64,000 bases of DNA from Marchantia polymorpha subsp. ruderalis (GCA_037833965.1 AP031355.1:13479501-13543500), one strand, 5' to 3'. Positions 25,368-37,439 are shown, counted from the first letter of the stretch. Made by a program: numbers and translations. Notes: generated from the letters alone by a model not told the origin.

Positions 25368-27931
25368 ATGGCGCCGCCCAAGAAGAGTGACAAGGTGCGG
25401 AAATTGGTTCCCTTGAAGTAACCATACGAGGAATTGCGACCCTTAAGGCGCAAGCTCAACGAATTGCGTCTTGATTTCCTCTTATGGAATTGGAATTGCA
25501 TCTCGGCAAGCATCTGCAAAGAAATTATGGACAAGAACAAGACCGAGGGCGAGGATTTCCGAGGTAACCCCATGCTGTGGACGATTGAGCATTGAGCGAA
25601 GGTGATGGGGCCGTGCGCAGGCAGCGACGTGGACCTCTTGTTTGAGAAGAGTAGCGTGGGACTCACACGCATAGAAGAATCCTCTTACGAGCCACTCTTC
25701 AGTTCTGGGAGGTCGGGGACAAATGGATGGAAGACCGCCGACTACCAAGACCCGAAGAGACGGACGATTGCACTGGGCATCATGCACATCTTGCGAACGC
25801 AGCGCACGACTTATGTCACGGCTTGGCAGGTGGGGTTCTTCGAACGAGTCTTGAAGGGACAGAGGGTACAATGGGCAAGAATCTTTTACGATCTTGTCTG
25901 AGTGAATGCGAGCTCGTGGTGGACGGGGCCGTTGGTCAATCATTTGACTCCTTTCCTTGTGAATTTCTATCGAGGCATGGGATTGCTTACAAGGGAAGAG
26001 GAGAAGCGATTTCCGAGGGAGCAAAAAATTCTTAACAGCTGAGTCAAGTGAAGGGACCAAAGATGATAACAATCGACCCCCAATTTCACCGTAGACGACA
26101 GCACGAGAACCCGTTCAGGTGGACGTTCTGCCGAATCGTGAGAAGCCAGAACGGCGATTGGCGAAGAGGGGGAAGGTGGTGACTGATGACGAGGAAGATT
26201 TGACACTAGTTGTCAGAAGAGCGGAAACGGAGGTAGAAGGAATCAGGCAATCGAGAGCTCGCGCGAGATCAAAGAGGAAGGCGAGTCGAAGGTTTGTGGT
26301 AACCGAAGTATCGGACAGCAGCGTGGAGAAGACAGTCGTCCCAATCGTAGACCCACCCAAAGTAGCAACTGGCGAGTCGACACAGCCTGTGGTGATTGAA
26401 GTACCTTCGGCGGTACTAGTCAAAGTTCCAGCAGACGTAACAGTGGAATCTTCGAAGGAGGGAACAGAGATGGTAAGCCCAAATTCTATTTCTTCGGAGC
26501 GGACACGGTTTGTGGGGAGTGAGGAAGTACCTCAATCGAAGACAAGTGAAGAGCTGGCGAAGGAGCTCACTCTTAGTGAAGAGATACTTGAGCAGGTTGT
26601 TGTGGAGGTTGGAGGAACGGTGGTAGATGCTACTGACATTACATTGCCGTCATCTCCTGTGGAAGATGTGAGACCCAAAGTAGAGAAGAAGACTTCGGAG
26701 GAGGAATCAAAGGGGGTAGACGTTACCTTCCCTGGTTTCTTACAAGATAGTGTGGTTCCAATATTGAAGTATTTGGATGGGAAGAGAGAGAAGTATGTTT
26801 TGTCCAAGGAGGTAGGATTCTATGTTGAGTTGGTGAGAAATAGGACTCAGATTAAGAGAGTAGTAGCGGTGAAGAGGAAGTGGGATTCCGCGACTGAGAT
26901 AGCACGGGAGTGAGCTGCAATCTTGTTAGCTGAGTGCGTAGCAGCGAAAGCGGCATTGAACATGCGAGAAGACCAGCTTCGTGAGAAGGAGATCGAGTGC
27001 AAAGTGCTGCAGTTGAATTTGGCGAAGGAATCCGGAAGATGTGCAGAGTTGGAAGAAACTTGTGGCGGGCTTCGTATCTCTAACAAGAATGGGCAGAAGA
27101 TGACAGTGGATTTGCTCGCAAGATTGGAGAAATCCAGAGAAGCGTATGATGCAGCAGTCCAACGATCGGAAAGGCTAATCAAAACTGCAGAGAGACAAGA
27201 GAAGAAGTATGTAGAAGAGCTTGTGAAAGTTGAAGCCCAAAGAGCCGAAGAAGTTCGTATCGTCGAAGAACTTTGGGGGAAGATTGCAGAGGCGAAGACA
27301 GCGGAAGAGGATCTTTGTAGCAAGGTTGTGGAGATTGCGGGTAAGTGTGATATGGAATTCCGACGAGTCTGTCGGAGGGAATCTAGAAGCATGAAGAGGA
27401 GTTGAAGAATTGGGCCAAGAAATTGACAGATTGCGAATCGGCCAAATCTTCGGAGAACGAATGTAGATTAAAGGTTGAATCGGAATGTCGACGGTTTTGG
27501 GAACAGTTAGGTAAGGCGGAGATGAGATCGCAAGAGTGGCGAAGGAGAATGGAGAAATCAGAGGAGGCCTACCGTCATTTGCGGGATGAGACAACCGATG
27601 AGTTGTGATTGCGTGTAGAGAAGTGCCTGCGCGGATTCGCGATGTGAGGATTGCAAACAGTGAAGTGGCTGAAGCTAGATTTGCTCGAGCGACGGTTGTG
27701 AGCACTGAGGCCAGCAAATCCGCAAGACAAAAGCAGATTGTAGAGATAGTTAAGACAGTTTTGGAGGGATTCGATGAGGCGCTCCTGAATGCAGAGTTAG
27801 AGATTTTTAACGTTTTGCGTAGACTAGGAGCAGAGATTAGTTCAGACGACGCCGTAACCGCTACATCGGATGGCACAGCCCCTGAGACCGATTCGCCTCA
27901 GGCAGTTGAGATTCTAGAGTTGCCATTGTGA
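25368..27931 (+). pseudogene. Decayed coiled-coil element protein (B)
   Basis: ATG at 25368 (MAPPKKSDKVRKLVP) with a stop at codon 18 (TAA at 25419). The frame then continues with LDFLLWNWNCISASICKEI, GNPMLWTIEH followed by TGA in place of Trp, and GSDVDLLFEKSSVGLTRIEE. A 264-codon stretch at 26119-26913 holds the basic segment (RRLAKRGKVVTDDEED), the acidic Ser/Thr-rich linker and FLQDSVVPILKYLDGKREKY. A coiled coil of about 160 residues follows at 26923-27405. The C-terminal part at 27402-27931 has two frame changes and ends SPQAVEILELPL. Several breaks are stops where relatives have Trp or Arg, as C-to-T decay would give. Function unknown. Confidence 0.75.
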
Positions 27932-27960
27932 ATAAAGAGACCCAAGGTTCTTTCCTTGGG
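27929..27960 (+). terminator. Stop-overlapping AATAAA and stem-loop (B)
   Basis: The stop codon TGA overlaps AATAAA (27931-27936). Five bases later comes a stem-loop with arms CCCAAGG (27941-27947) and CCTTGGG (27954-27960), loop TTCTTT, followed by GGGGCTTTT. The same arrangement is in D and C. It may be a 3'-end processing or RNA-stability signal; its role is inferred. Confidence 0.55.
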
Positions 27961-28472
27961 GGGCTTTTCAGTCATTTGGCTTGTCTTGACTGTGAACATG
28001 TATCCACTGTGTGACTGTGTGCTAGTGTGTGATCCAGACATCAAGCACAGTGCGCTCTTGTTTGTCGAAGTTACCGCATCGGCAGTTGTGAGTGTCCAAC
28101 TTGAATGTTCTGAGTAGCTGTGTGCTCCTTGGAATTTAAGCAAATTCGAGGCTCGGTATTCGGGTCAGTGAGTCGGGATGTATGCAATGATGGGAAGTTT
28201 TCTCCCTGAAATATGAGTGTGGGGTCGCAGGCGATTCCCACAGGCGTTGATTGGAAAAGTTTCGGGTTGTGAATGTGATTATGCGCTATTCTGCAGGTCT
28301 TCGGCCGCAGCTGGGTAGTGTCTTCTGGGAGTGGCATTGGCCTAAGAAGTAAAACTCCTTAATAGAATGCTAATCTGTGACAAATCGTGACTTTTGTGGT
28401 TGTTTCTGTCCTTGTGGGATCAGATCTGTACCATTATGCTCCATTTTGCTATTTGTCTGTCATTACAGGTTC

Positions 28473-30299
28473 CTTGTTTCAATTCTACTTGCTTCCATTC
28501 ATGTTTGCATTTTTTGCCAACATCATATAAAGTGTGTAGTTGATCATGTCCACCAATTGATTAGTATTAGATTCTTGAAAGTGATCACTTGCCTTGATGA
28601 AAAATTATATTAGCACAACTTGAATCACATTTATCACAAACTCTTCTCTTTTATCCAATATAAACTCTAAAAGATATTCAAGTCTAGTTATAATACTTTC
28701 ATGCATAATTGATACACCTCAATTTCATTAATAGATTTGAGAAAACTTGTGTCTCTAGCTGTTTGATAAAATAATTAGCATTTATGACAATTAATAGCAA
28801 GAAGTAAGATTCAAATGATCCATTTAATTTATTCTACATTTTTCAAAATGACCTAAAACAATTACTTAGATGAAAGTAAAAATTATGAACTTTTCAGCAA
28901 ATGTTTGACACATATTACAACTCGTGCAACTTTGTATACAATACTTTGTTTCAAATCAATTGTTGTGATACTTCTCTATAACTATTATGTCCGCTTAACT
29001 AATATCATGATCATAGCTTGAACTTTCTTCAACAACATCCATTTTTGTTAACAAAACTTAATGATTTTTGTTTCACTTAACTTTTGTTAGATTGTCATTA
29101 AAATAATCAAGTCAAATTTTATAATAAATTTTGATTTTATTGCATACACAATAAAAAAAGTTAAATATTTGTTAGATGTCTTCAAAGTTTGTTGATTTTA
29201 CTCAAAAAATATTTTATAATATATTGTTTCAATTTTGCTTTCTTTTGTTTATATTTTCATCTTTGATGACATCATACAAAATATGTAGTTGGTATTACTT
29301 GTTGACCTATAAAACTAGGTTTGTAGAAAATTATTATCCATACTTTGATATAAATATACTTAAACATAGCTTGAATCATATTTACCCCCAATTTTTCTAA
29401 TCTATATAAAATATATCCAAATTTTGTTTTGGAACATCATCAAAAATTAGTAAATTTGAAGAATCCAAATTCACACTACTTGTGAGATAATAAAAATCAT
29501 CATAACACATTTACGGAGTAAGATTCAAAGGATTCACAATTCTATTTCTATTGTTTTTCAAAAATAATTAATACAAAAACTTCTTTTAAAGAAGAAATGT
29601 TGTTGTACTTTTATGCAAAAACATAACTCATACCACAACTCTTGCAAAAATTTATACAATCTTTGAAAATATTTTTTCAATGATAGTCAGTGCCAAAGAG
29701 CTTGAATAGTTACATAACCTGCAAAGTTTTCTTTACATACCAAATTCTTGTGGAACTTCTTCATGAGTCCTAATGATACTTCTTTTCCAAAAATAATAAA
29801 AATTATCAACTTGCTTCTTAATGAAACAATTTTTTTGTAATTATTTATAAGTAACATCTCTTAACCAAATCATGATTAAGAGATGAATGATGTCTTAAGG
29901 AAATTTTCCTCCAAAGATAAATTTTAAATGTTTTTTATGTATTTTTTTCAACCGTCATAACATTGTATTCACTAATTAAACTTCACCTAGCAAAATAACA
30001 TTACCTGATTGATCTACATTTTGATCCTATGTTCAAAACATTGAAACATGATTATTATGTTCACTTGCATAAGAAATCAAATGATCATGATTTTTATCAT
30101 CTAATTGACTCAAAATGCATCCTTCATCAATATTTGATGTACGCATAGAATTGAAAAAAAAATTACTTAATATGATTTGCCAATATAAGAATCACTAACA
30201 TCTTTTTAAATTGATCAATCATTATCATTATTTCTTCATCTTTAAAGATAGCTTGAACTTTGTTTACTTCTTCACGTAGCTTTTTGTACAAAATGCATA
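28473..30299. other. AT-rich spacer, no gene seen
   Basis: Very AT-rich with stops in all frames. It contains the second copy of the dispersed repeat found at 17330-17429 (here 29025-29130). No coding sequence recognised. Confidence 0.5.
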
Positions 30300-30714
30300 C
30301 ACTGAGAATCACAAACAAGAATCAAACATTGATGTACGTGCTTCACTTCCACATGAGGCTACGTTCACAACCGAGATAAAAATTTCACCAAAGCAAAAAT
30401 GTTACGTCATGCCTTCATAGTTGAGCTCTCCATTATCTCTCCTCGCATGTGTACATAGGGTACTAAGCTGAAACATGCTCATCCTAGGATTAAGTATCTC
30501 AAACCCTAACTAGAGGCCAAGCATAATTACATTAAGACAAATCACGAGTAACAAGATGCAGACTAAAACTTACAAACTCTCTCTTAACCCAAATCTTGGA
30601 GTGGTTGGTTTCTATAATCCATATATACTTTCAGCCCAAAGTTCTAGAAAGTAAAACTAATTCATAGCTTTCCCTCTATGAACAAGGGTTCACTAGAACT
30701 AAGCCGTAGTTGAC
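30300..30714 (-). mobile_element. Copia 3' LTR (decayed)
   Basis: On the minus strand the LTR starts TGTTGTCAACTACGG at about 30714, just after the end of the Copia RNase H. It contains GTGAACGTAGCCTCATGTGG followed by GAAGTGAAGCACGTACATC, the signature near the end of Tork-type Copia LTRs. The far boundary is uncertain. Confidence 0.6.
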
Positions 30715-30754
30715 AACATGTAAGAGAAAAACTACATACATCATGTAATCTAAC

Positions 30755-31930
30755 TCATTGCTGCAGAATCTGTAAAGTTGCACGATGTCTTGAAAATTTA
30801 TCAAAAGAATTTAATTTGGTAAATTCATCAGCCGGGTTAAACACTCCATCAATTTTATTGAGCTTAAACACGTTCTCAAACACAGTCTGCCTAACAAAAT
30901 GGTACCTGATGTCAATGTGGTTAACCCTACTATTCATCACCTGATTCTTAGCAAGATGAAGCGCACTCTGACTATCACAATGAAGATTGATATCCTGCTG
31001 CGACAATCCCATCTCTGTGATAAGCTTGTTTAACCCGATTGCTTCTTTCATTGCCTCTACTACTGCAACATTTTCACCTTCTGTGAATGACAAAAATAAT
31101 GCACTTTTGAAGAGTTGATCTCCAACTTATGCAGCCATCGTTAAGAGTGAAAAACATACTTAGTCGTTGATTTTGTTTTTTTTCAATTTTTTTCCATGAT
31201 CACCATCGACATATTCCAAAAGTGACTTATCATTCATTGCTTCGGCATTTTGATTCAAACAATAAGCCATGTTGTGTATAATTTGTAAATATATAAGTAG
31301 TCACTTCACTACTTCTTCATGCACCTTTTCTAGATTAAACATGTATCTACTCACCTTAACTTCAGCAAAAGCTTTATCCTAGGATGTGCATACCATCAAA
31401 TACATGAGATTACACACTACACTCTCATAAGGGATAGAAGACATCAAGACTTTTTTGATCACATGCGTAAGATATTGTATTGCTGAAAGAATGAGTAACC
31501 AATGGAGTATTCACATGTTTGGCTTTCGCCATGTTGAACTTGACAAGCACCTACTCTACATACTTCTATTGAAATGACTAAATCTTTTCTACTTTCTGTT
31601 CTCGAAATACTTCCATGCCAATAATCTTCTTAATTGGACCTAGATCCTTCATGCTGAAAGTTGAGGTCAACTCAACCTTTAACTCATCAACTTCGGATCT
31701 TTAGGAGCTGCAATACGCATGTCATTGACATACAAGACAAGAATGATAAGCCCAAATGTCACATCAAAAACCTTCTTCAAGTAAACACAAAAATCATATA
31801 CACTCCGTAAGAATCCTTGTGCTTGCATGAAGTTGTTATAGGATTTGTTCCACTCACCATTCAAGAGTGAACTTCTAGCGTTGGAGAACACACAGTCCTC
31901 TTGTTGTGACGTCTTTTATTGGCAATAGTT
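30755..31930 (-). pseudogene. Decayed Copia pol: reverse transcriptase end and RNase H
   Basis: Minus strand. At 31891-31679 the RT palm reads FLRSVYDFCVYLKK ... LVLYVNDMRIAA, where Copia has YVDDM; the second catalytic Asp pair is Asn-Asp here. MKDLGPIKKIIGMEVF and later connection motifs follow with stops (about 31660-31100). The RNase H at 31093-30755 is one intact 112-codon frame with EAMKEAIGLNKLI, LHCDSQSALHLAKN, and RVNHIDIRYHFVR, all standard Copia RNase H motifs. The 5' half of the element (gag, protease, integrase) is absent. Confidence 0.85.
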
Positions 31931-32499
31931 CTCTAGTGATCCGTTTTGTACAGGACAGATGGGGAAAAAAATATAATAAAAAAAATATTTGACATCAAAG
32001 ATTGTTCTCTAAATGAGTATGGGTATGAACAACCTTGAGTTTCATCTAGCCAGCCAACTACTATTTACAAGAGGCGCGTAAAAGATATATAGATGCAGAT
32101 CTTCATAATAAATCTCAGCTTCTATACATGCTAATGAATTAATATCGCCAGAATAATGCTTTTAGTATTCAAAATAGCATTATGATTCATGTGGAATACA
32201 CAATTGATTTGTCACGCTTCAAGTTCGATGACTTTGAGGCATACATGGCTGCAGCTTACAGTGTCAGAGATCACTTGATGGAAAGCTTAAATGATACGCA
32301 ACATTTTTTCAAGCAATTTCATTCAAAGAGGATGTACTACTTGTTCATAAAACTTTTAATGGATTGTTCGCTTTTGATAGTGCGTACAACCTTGGTATAA
32401 AGTATCAAAACTCAAAAGCTTTGAAACAACTTGGAGCTGCAGGTTAAACAAGAATGTGATGCTAATCTTAAAAATGGTGCTCTGGAACGTCTTGCTTCA
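31931..32499. other. Spacer, unidentified
   Basis: A 72-codon plus-strand frame at 32182-32400 has normal-looking composition but matches no family I recognise. Nothing else is supported. Confidence 0.35.
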
Positions 32500-32865
32500 T
32501 GATTTCTGGGCACGGACTAGCGAAACGACAAGAGAAGCGGAGGCGTCATGTGATGAGCCGAGCGGCTTGACCAAAACCCTTGAGCAATGGCATGGTAGAT
32601 GATTAGAGTGACCAAAGCGGCCTTCAATCCGACCTCTGATGTGACGAACGTATAGCCGGAGGTTGCAACAGAGGGCGAACGGACCCTACTCCTCTAGATC
32701 GGCTCGCGACAGCGATCTGCGCAATGATTGGAGTAACGACCTGAGCGGTGATCAAGCGGCAAATATCAAACGATCAAACATGGCTAATGCCATCACCTCA
32801 AGTGGTTGGGCCGAACGCGATTGCTGTCAACAGTGCGAACGTAGTTGGTCGGATCAAGCGCGATT
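32500..32865. repeat. GC-rich imperfect repeat block 1
   Basis: Contains GCGACAGCGATCTGCGCAAT, GGAGTAACGACCTGAGC and CATGGC segments that recur in changed form at 33640-33780. It is much richer in G and C than its surroundings. No coding function recognised. It abuts solo LTR S2. Confidence 0.45.
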
Positions 32866-33617
32866 TGCAACTTTTGAGCTGACTCTCACTCAAGTTTATC
32901 TTAGATGGCTTTGCGCTAGCTCATTCCGGTTTTAGAAAACTAGGATTACTCCTCATACTCATGTCTCAAACACAATCTCACACTTTTTTTTCCATTCATC
33001 ACGCAAATTCATCCACATATCGACACTCCAAGATGCTAAAAAGATCACTCTTTCATTGATGAAACAAATCTCTACACATGAACTCTTCAAACTTGCTTGA
33101 AAGATTATTCCATATAACCTACTTGAAAATTAATCATAATAAAAAATGGTAATTCTTATCTAAGTAACTTTTATAAAGATGAAGCATAATAAGTTTGACT
33201 ATTTCCCAATTTGTAACAACATGACATTGGCTTCCTAAATCTTCTAGATGTTTCCTAATCTTTGGATTGATGTGGTGACGTGTCATTTGAGGCTTTCCAA
33301 CTTCTAGAACCTTCACTAAGCAACTTTAGACTTAGTCTAACTAATCAAGTTCCCATCACTTAGTCAAACCAATCAAAAATAATCATGTAGTCAAAAGTAT
33401 TTTGTCTTGGACTTTTATAAGAGACAAGATAGAAGTGCACATCCAAATCTTCTAAAAATTACTTATGAATCCGCCAAGTATACAAATTATAGGTAAACTT
33501 AGTTATAACTAGCGTGATTCAATCATAATTACTTATATTATTTATACCTAAGCTAACCATGATCAACTCATTGGCTACTTATAATCCTACTTCACACATA
33601 CAAAAACTGGTCTTACA
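32866..33617 (-). mobile_element. Solo-LTR-like insertion S2
   Basis: On the minus strand it begins TGTAAGACCAGTTTTTGTATG and ends GTCAGCTCAAAAGTTGCA. It is related to S1 and S3 throughout. Flanks are gatt and ggtt (3 of 4). No internal retrotransposon genes. Confidence 0.65.
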
Positions 33618-34084
33618 GGTTAACGTGACAACTCCAGTTGGACTGCGACAGCGGCTTGTGTAACAATCGGAGCAACGACGTGAGCCGTTATGAAACGACG
33701 AGTACCGAATGAAGAGCATCGAACGACCAAACAGGGCAAATTTCATCATCTTTTCCACGTGGTTAAGTCGAGCACGGTCGTGATCGCGGTCGGTGGAACG
33801 AACGGAGTCGCCCGGATCAACTGCATTTGGCAAGGCAACCAGAGTCAGCCGGGCCAAACGCTATAGACAACACAACCGCGGTCGGCGAGACAACTGCAAT
33901 TGGCGAGGCTATCACGGTGAACGGCCGCTCGATGGCAACGGCGACAACAACAGTCCATAGTCGACGGTGACGGTCGACAGCCAAAAATGACTGTGACATG
34001 CAAAGGTGACGATGAGTTGCTGACACAGTCAGTCGTGAACGACGATGACGATTGCAGGCGACAATAATCTATAGTTGCGAGTGC
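33618..34084. repeat. GAC/GGTGACGGTC-rich imperfect repeat block 2
   Basis: The first part is related to block 1. The second part (33880-34080) is dominated by GACGGTGACGGTCGAC-like and GGCGACAA-like units. Similar units recur at 34850-35010 and 37440-37690. No recognisable protein on either strand. Confidence 0.5.
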
Positions 34085-34846
34085 TGCAACCTCCAGGCTG
34101 ACTCTCACTCAGGTTTACCTCAGATGGCTTTTCGGTAGCTCATCAGGAATACTAGAATTACTCTTCATACTCATAGCCCAAACACCCTCTCACACAATCT
34201 CTCAAGTTACCACTCCAACTCACACACACATCGTCACTCCAAGGTACTAAAAATTTGTGACTCTTTCATATATGAAACAAGTCTCTACATATGAATTCTA
34301 CAAACTTGCTTCCGAGTCTCTTCCCTACCTCTTTATATATACTACTTGAGATTTTACCATAGTAACAAATGGTAATTTCTATCTAACTTACTTTTACAAA
34401 AATAAACCATAGTAAGATTGACTAGTTATCAATATGTGGCAACATGACATTGGCCTCCTAAACATACTAGATGTTTATTAATCCCTAGATTGAGGTGGCG
34501 ACATGTCATTTGTGCCTTTCCAACTTCTAGAACTTCCACTTTCCACTAAGTCAACATTAGACTTAGTCTAACCAATGGAGTACTCCTTACTTTAGTCAAA
34601 CCAATCAACTAAACATGAAGTCCAAAAGTCTTTTCTCTTGGAATCTAGACTTTTGTACAAGACAAAATAGAAGTGCTCACTCAAATCTTCTAGAACTTCT
34701 CTAGTTATTCCACCAAGTATAGACATTATAGCTAAACTAGCTAGACTTAGTCATAACTAGCTAGATTTAGTAATGACTATCCTAACCATGATTAACTCCT
34801 TGGCTAATTCTAGTTCTAGTTCACACATACAACATCAGGTCTTACA
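34085..34846 (-). mobile_element. Solo-LTR-like insertion S3
   Basis: On the minus strand it begins TGTAAGACCTGATGTTGTATG and ends GTCAGCCTGGAGGTTGCA. Flanks are gtgc on both sides (34081-34084 and 34847-34850). If the terminal base is assigned to the target, the duplication is a perfect gtgct. It is the cleanest copy of the S family, inserted into GAC-rich repeat DNA. Confidence 0.75.
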
Positions 34847-35010
34847 GTGCTGTAAATCTTGGCCGAGGGTGAGAAACAATCACATATGACAGTTTATCGC
34901 AGACAACTATGACGGATTACCACAGAAGATGATTAGTTGCAAGTTACGGTCACAGACAATCATAGCCGCAAGTGCAGATGACAAATGGTGAGCAAAGTAG
35001 GCAGGTCTGT
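34847..35010. repeat. GAC-rich imperfect repeat block 3
   Basis: Degenerate GACAACTATGACGG and GGTCACAGACAATCA units continuing block 2 on the other side of S3. Confidence 0.4.
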
Positions 35011-35359
35011 CAAGCCGTTATGAAGAGTTTGTTCAAAAGATTGTGTACTTCAAAAAGATTTTGTTTGTCTGAGAGAATTTTTTTGTGAATATTCTGTCCA
35101 AAAAAAATATTTGTTAGAATATAGGCAAATTGAATATCCACGCAACTAATGCATCTAGATCAATTTCAAGAGCTGACAGATGATCCAAATGGAAAACATT
35201 GCCACGAAAGCTTTAGTATTGAGTTTTTTGACGGCCGGAGATGTCATGAGACAAGTCGGGGATTCTCGGTATAATGTTATATCCTTCATTCGATGCACGA
35301 CGAGATTACTTGCTTTGGGAAAAAAAGGGTTCTAGTAGGATTGAAAGTATCTTATCAGT

Positions 35360-36077
35360 AGATGTGTGTCTTTCAATGAACCTATATCATTGAATGAGGA
35401 GGAGACTTCTCAGGAATCTCCGTATTGACAAGGGAAAATCTTTGCTAACTGATATGATTGTAAGAGAGTTTGATTATTTTGTGAGTAATGATCAAGATGA
35501 TTATTGGTACAATTTATGTATTGTAGAGTGAAGCAAAACGATATCAGACACTTTTTCAAACAAGAATATATGATAAATTGATTGAGCTAATGAAGATTAA
35601 CTGTAAACTCTCATGATTGAGCTAATCAAGACTAACGATAAACTCAATCTAGCTGATGCGTTGACCAAAGTTATTACTCTGGGGAGTTTTAAACAACACT
35701 ACGCTACCATGCAAATTATGCGTGGTGAGCACAGGCAGAATTTGCTACCATAGTATTTTCAATTATCTCTTTATATTTTTAATCTATCATGTGATGACTA
35801 TGACTTAGTTCTAGTTAAGTCTTGTGTAAAGGAGTAAATTGTATTAGATTTCTTTCTAGAAATTATTATATAGGTTACAAGATTTTTGTTTCCTCTATGA
35901 TAGCAAGTTTTTAGTTATCTCTTTATGTTATTACTCTATCTTGTTATGGCTACGATTTACTTTTAGTTAACTCTCGTGTAAAGACTGGACCTTGTGTTAG
36001 GTTTCTCTTTAGAACTTGTCGCGAAATAATAATGTAAATCATACCACTGTTTCCTTAACGTTAGTTTAGGAGGAGAT
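35360..36077 (+). pseudogene. Copia copy 1: decayed pol tail and 3' untranslated region
   Basis: At 35362-35400 the frame reads RCVSFNEPISLNEEE, like the SRDVxFNE segment that follows Copia integrase. RT is deleted. At 35608-35751 the frame reads IELIKTNDKLNLADALTKVITLGSFKQHYATMQI, the C-terminal end of Copia RNase H. A 3' untranslated stretch and a purine tract (aggaggaga, ending 36076) lead to the LTR at 36078. The RNase H end already contains two copies of the ~35-bp ATTGAGCTA...GATAAACTC unit that is expanded in copy 2. Confidence 0.7.
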
Positions 36078-36215
36078 TGTTGAGGTTAATTCCAGTCAAG
36101 TAGTAACCTCAAGTAGTAACCTCAAGTCCTAGCTATTTATAGCAAGGACTTGAGGTTACTACTTGACTGGCTATTTATATCATCCTAGCTATTTATAGCT
36201 AGGATGATCGCCTTC
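36078..36215 (+). mobile_element. Truncated Copia LTR (copy 1)
   Basis: Starts TGTTGAGGTTAATTCC directly after a polypurine tract, like TGTTAAGGTTAACTCC at 46548. It is truncated after the TCCTAGCTATTTATAGC promoter-like hairpin. The following sequence (from about 36220) is not LTR. Confidence 0.65.
36092..36205. repeat. Two inverted repeats around TATTTATA in the LTR
   Basis: Arm 36145-36170 (AGGACTTGAGG...TTGACTGG) is the exact reverse complement of 36092-36130 apart from a 13-bp internal duplication (AAGTAGTAACCTC) in the left arm. A second perfect 24-bp palindrome lies at 36182-36205 (11-bp arms, 2-base centre), ATCCTAGCTAT and its complement, with a TATTTATA core. The equivalent in the 46548 LTR is TCCTAGCTTTAAATAGCTAGGA. 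Confidence 0.8.
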
Positions 36216-36224
36216 TCAACTTTC

Positions 36225-36596
36225 TCATGTAGGAAATCGTCGGGCTTCGGATTCAAACACAAAAGAGCCAAAGTCACGATTTAAGCTCCAAATTATCTTG
36301 AAGAGAGTTCCGGAATTGACCTCCTTAGTTCCACAGGATGAGGAAACTCTGATCGTGTTATGAAAGGAACTGTTGACAATCCCATGTCTCTTCCAGAGGA
36401 AATCATTTGCGAGGGTTTTAAATGTGGGGAAGACCTTGGAACCTGCATCCTTGTTGGATTTCTTCGCTTGAATGATTCGCTCGCTTTTGCTTGGAAGCTG
36501 TAGTACTAGACATAAGCTCTCAAGGCTCACGTAAATTTTCTGATGTCGTAGAGGACAACACCTTGCAACCTCTTTATCATCTGACCAATCAGCCAT
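36225..36596 (-). CDS. Unidentified 123-codon open frame
   Basis: A minus-strand frame beginning MADWSDDKEVARCC and containing SGTLFKIIWSLNRDFGSFVF. I do not recognise it, and it has no signal peptide, membrane helix or clear motif. A neighbouring minus-strand frame at 36813-36589 and a plus-strand frame at 36491-36694 overlap the same area, so the coding strand is uncertain. It could be an exon or captured fragment of a host gene lying between Copia remnants. Low confidence that it is translated. Confidence 0.25.
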   Translation of the reverse strand: MADWSDDKEVARCCPLRHQKIYVSLESLCLVLQLPSKSERIIQAKKSNKDAGSKVFPTFKTLANDFLWKRHGIVNSSFHNTIRVSSSCGTKEVNSGTLFKIIWSLNRDFGSFVFESEARRFPT

Positions 36597-37439
36597 GGCA
36601 ATTTACTAGCGATGGAAGAAGGTCAAACGTGATCCACTTAGAGAGCTCGGTGCCTGAGCAGGTTTTAGTATACATTGATGATTTAGGGACCTGAAATTCA
36701 GAGTTCATCTGAAAAATACGCAGGGCTGGTACTTGTTCCAAACCTAATGAAATGTTGAGAACTGATAGCAGTTGATGTGCAATACGGTTAGTATCAGCTA
36801 CAGAAAAGATCATCGGGATCTAAAATGCGAGGTCCTCGCTCAATTGAAGCTTAGGCTGGAGTTGGAGCTGAAGAACAACGACCTGTCGTAGACATTGCTT
36901 AGAAATTATGGTATTTCTTTGATGAATTCCACTAAGGATGCTTAGGTTGCAAGCACCAAATAGGAATTCTGATCTCACATATTGCGAGTTGAGTGGTTTT
37001 GCGACCGAAGTCAAGACGCATGATGGAGTGGAAAAAATGGAGAGAAAATCGGCACAGGGATTTTTCCGATTGGCCCGCAAGGCATGCACGTTGCGGCCAA
37101 GAGGCAGGATGGGCAGTACCATCTTTCCCACTTTTCAAACAGCAAGTTGCAAGGCCCCGACCACGTGGCAGAACAGGGCCGAGCGGTAGGGTCATCTAAG
37201 TAGTCGAAAGGGGCCAAGCGGCATGCATCCCTCCTCCTCCACACAGTCTGCGCGCAAGAATGACGACGTGTGACGGATCTTTTCCATTCTTGCACGGCAA
37301 GGATGGACAGCGTGTCTGTGTGATAGGATGACTCTCCAAATTCAGAGTGATTGAGTGGAAACATGATGGATGATTTGATCCTTCTCCTACACCATGCTAT
37401 GTAGGGCAACAATGGTGCAAGGAGCAACTACGTTGTGTG
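36597..37439. other. Spacer, unidentified, moderately GC-rich
   Basis: Open frames occur on both strands at 36820-37427, but none has recognisable features. The frames overlap each other, as expected in GC-rich non-coding DNA. Confidence 0.35.

Larger units (their letters stand above)
24960..28467 (+). mobile_element. Coiled-coil element copy B, both ends preserved
   Basis: Starts TGTGATGCCTATTTTT and ends GTCTGTCATTACA, flanked on both sides by ggttc (24955-24959 and 28468-28472), a perfect 5-bp target duplication. Length 3508 bp. There is no direct repeat of the ends, no second LTR, no reverse transcriptase and no transposase. It holds a leader with GTCTTCGGCGAAGAC (25147-25161), one gene on the plus strand, and about 540 bp of 3' sequence. 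TG...CA ends with a 5-bp duplication are the mark of an LTR-element integrase. Confidence 0.85.
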
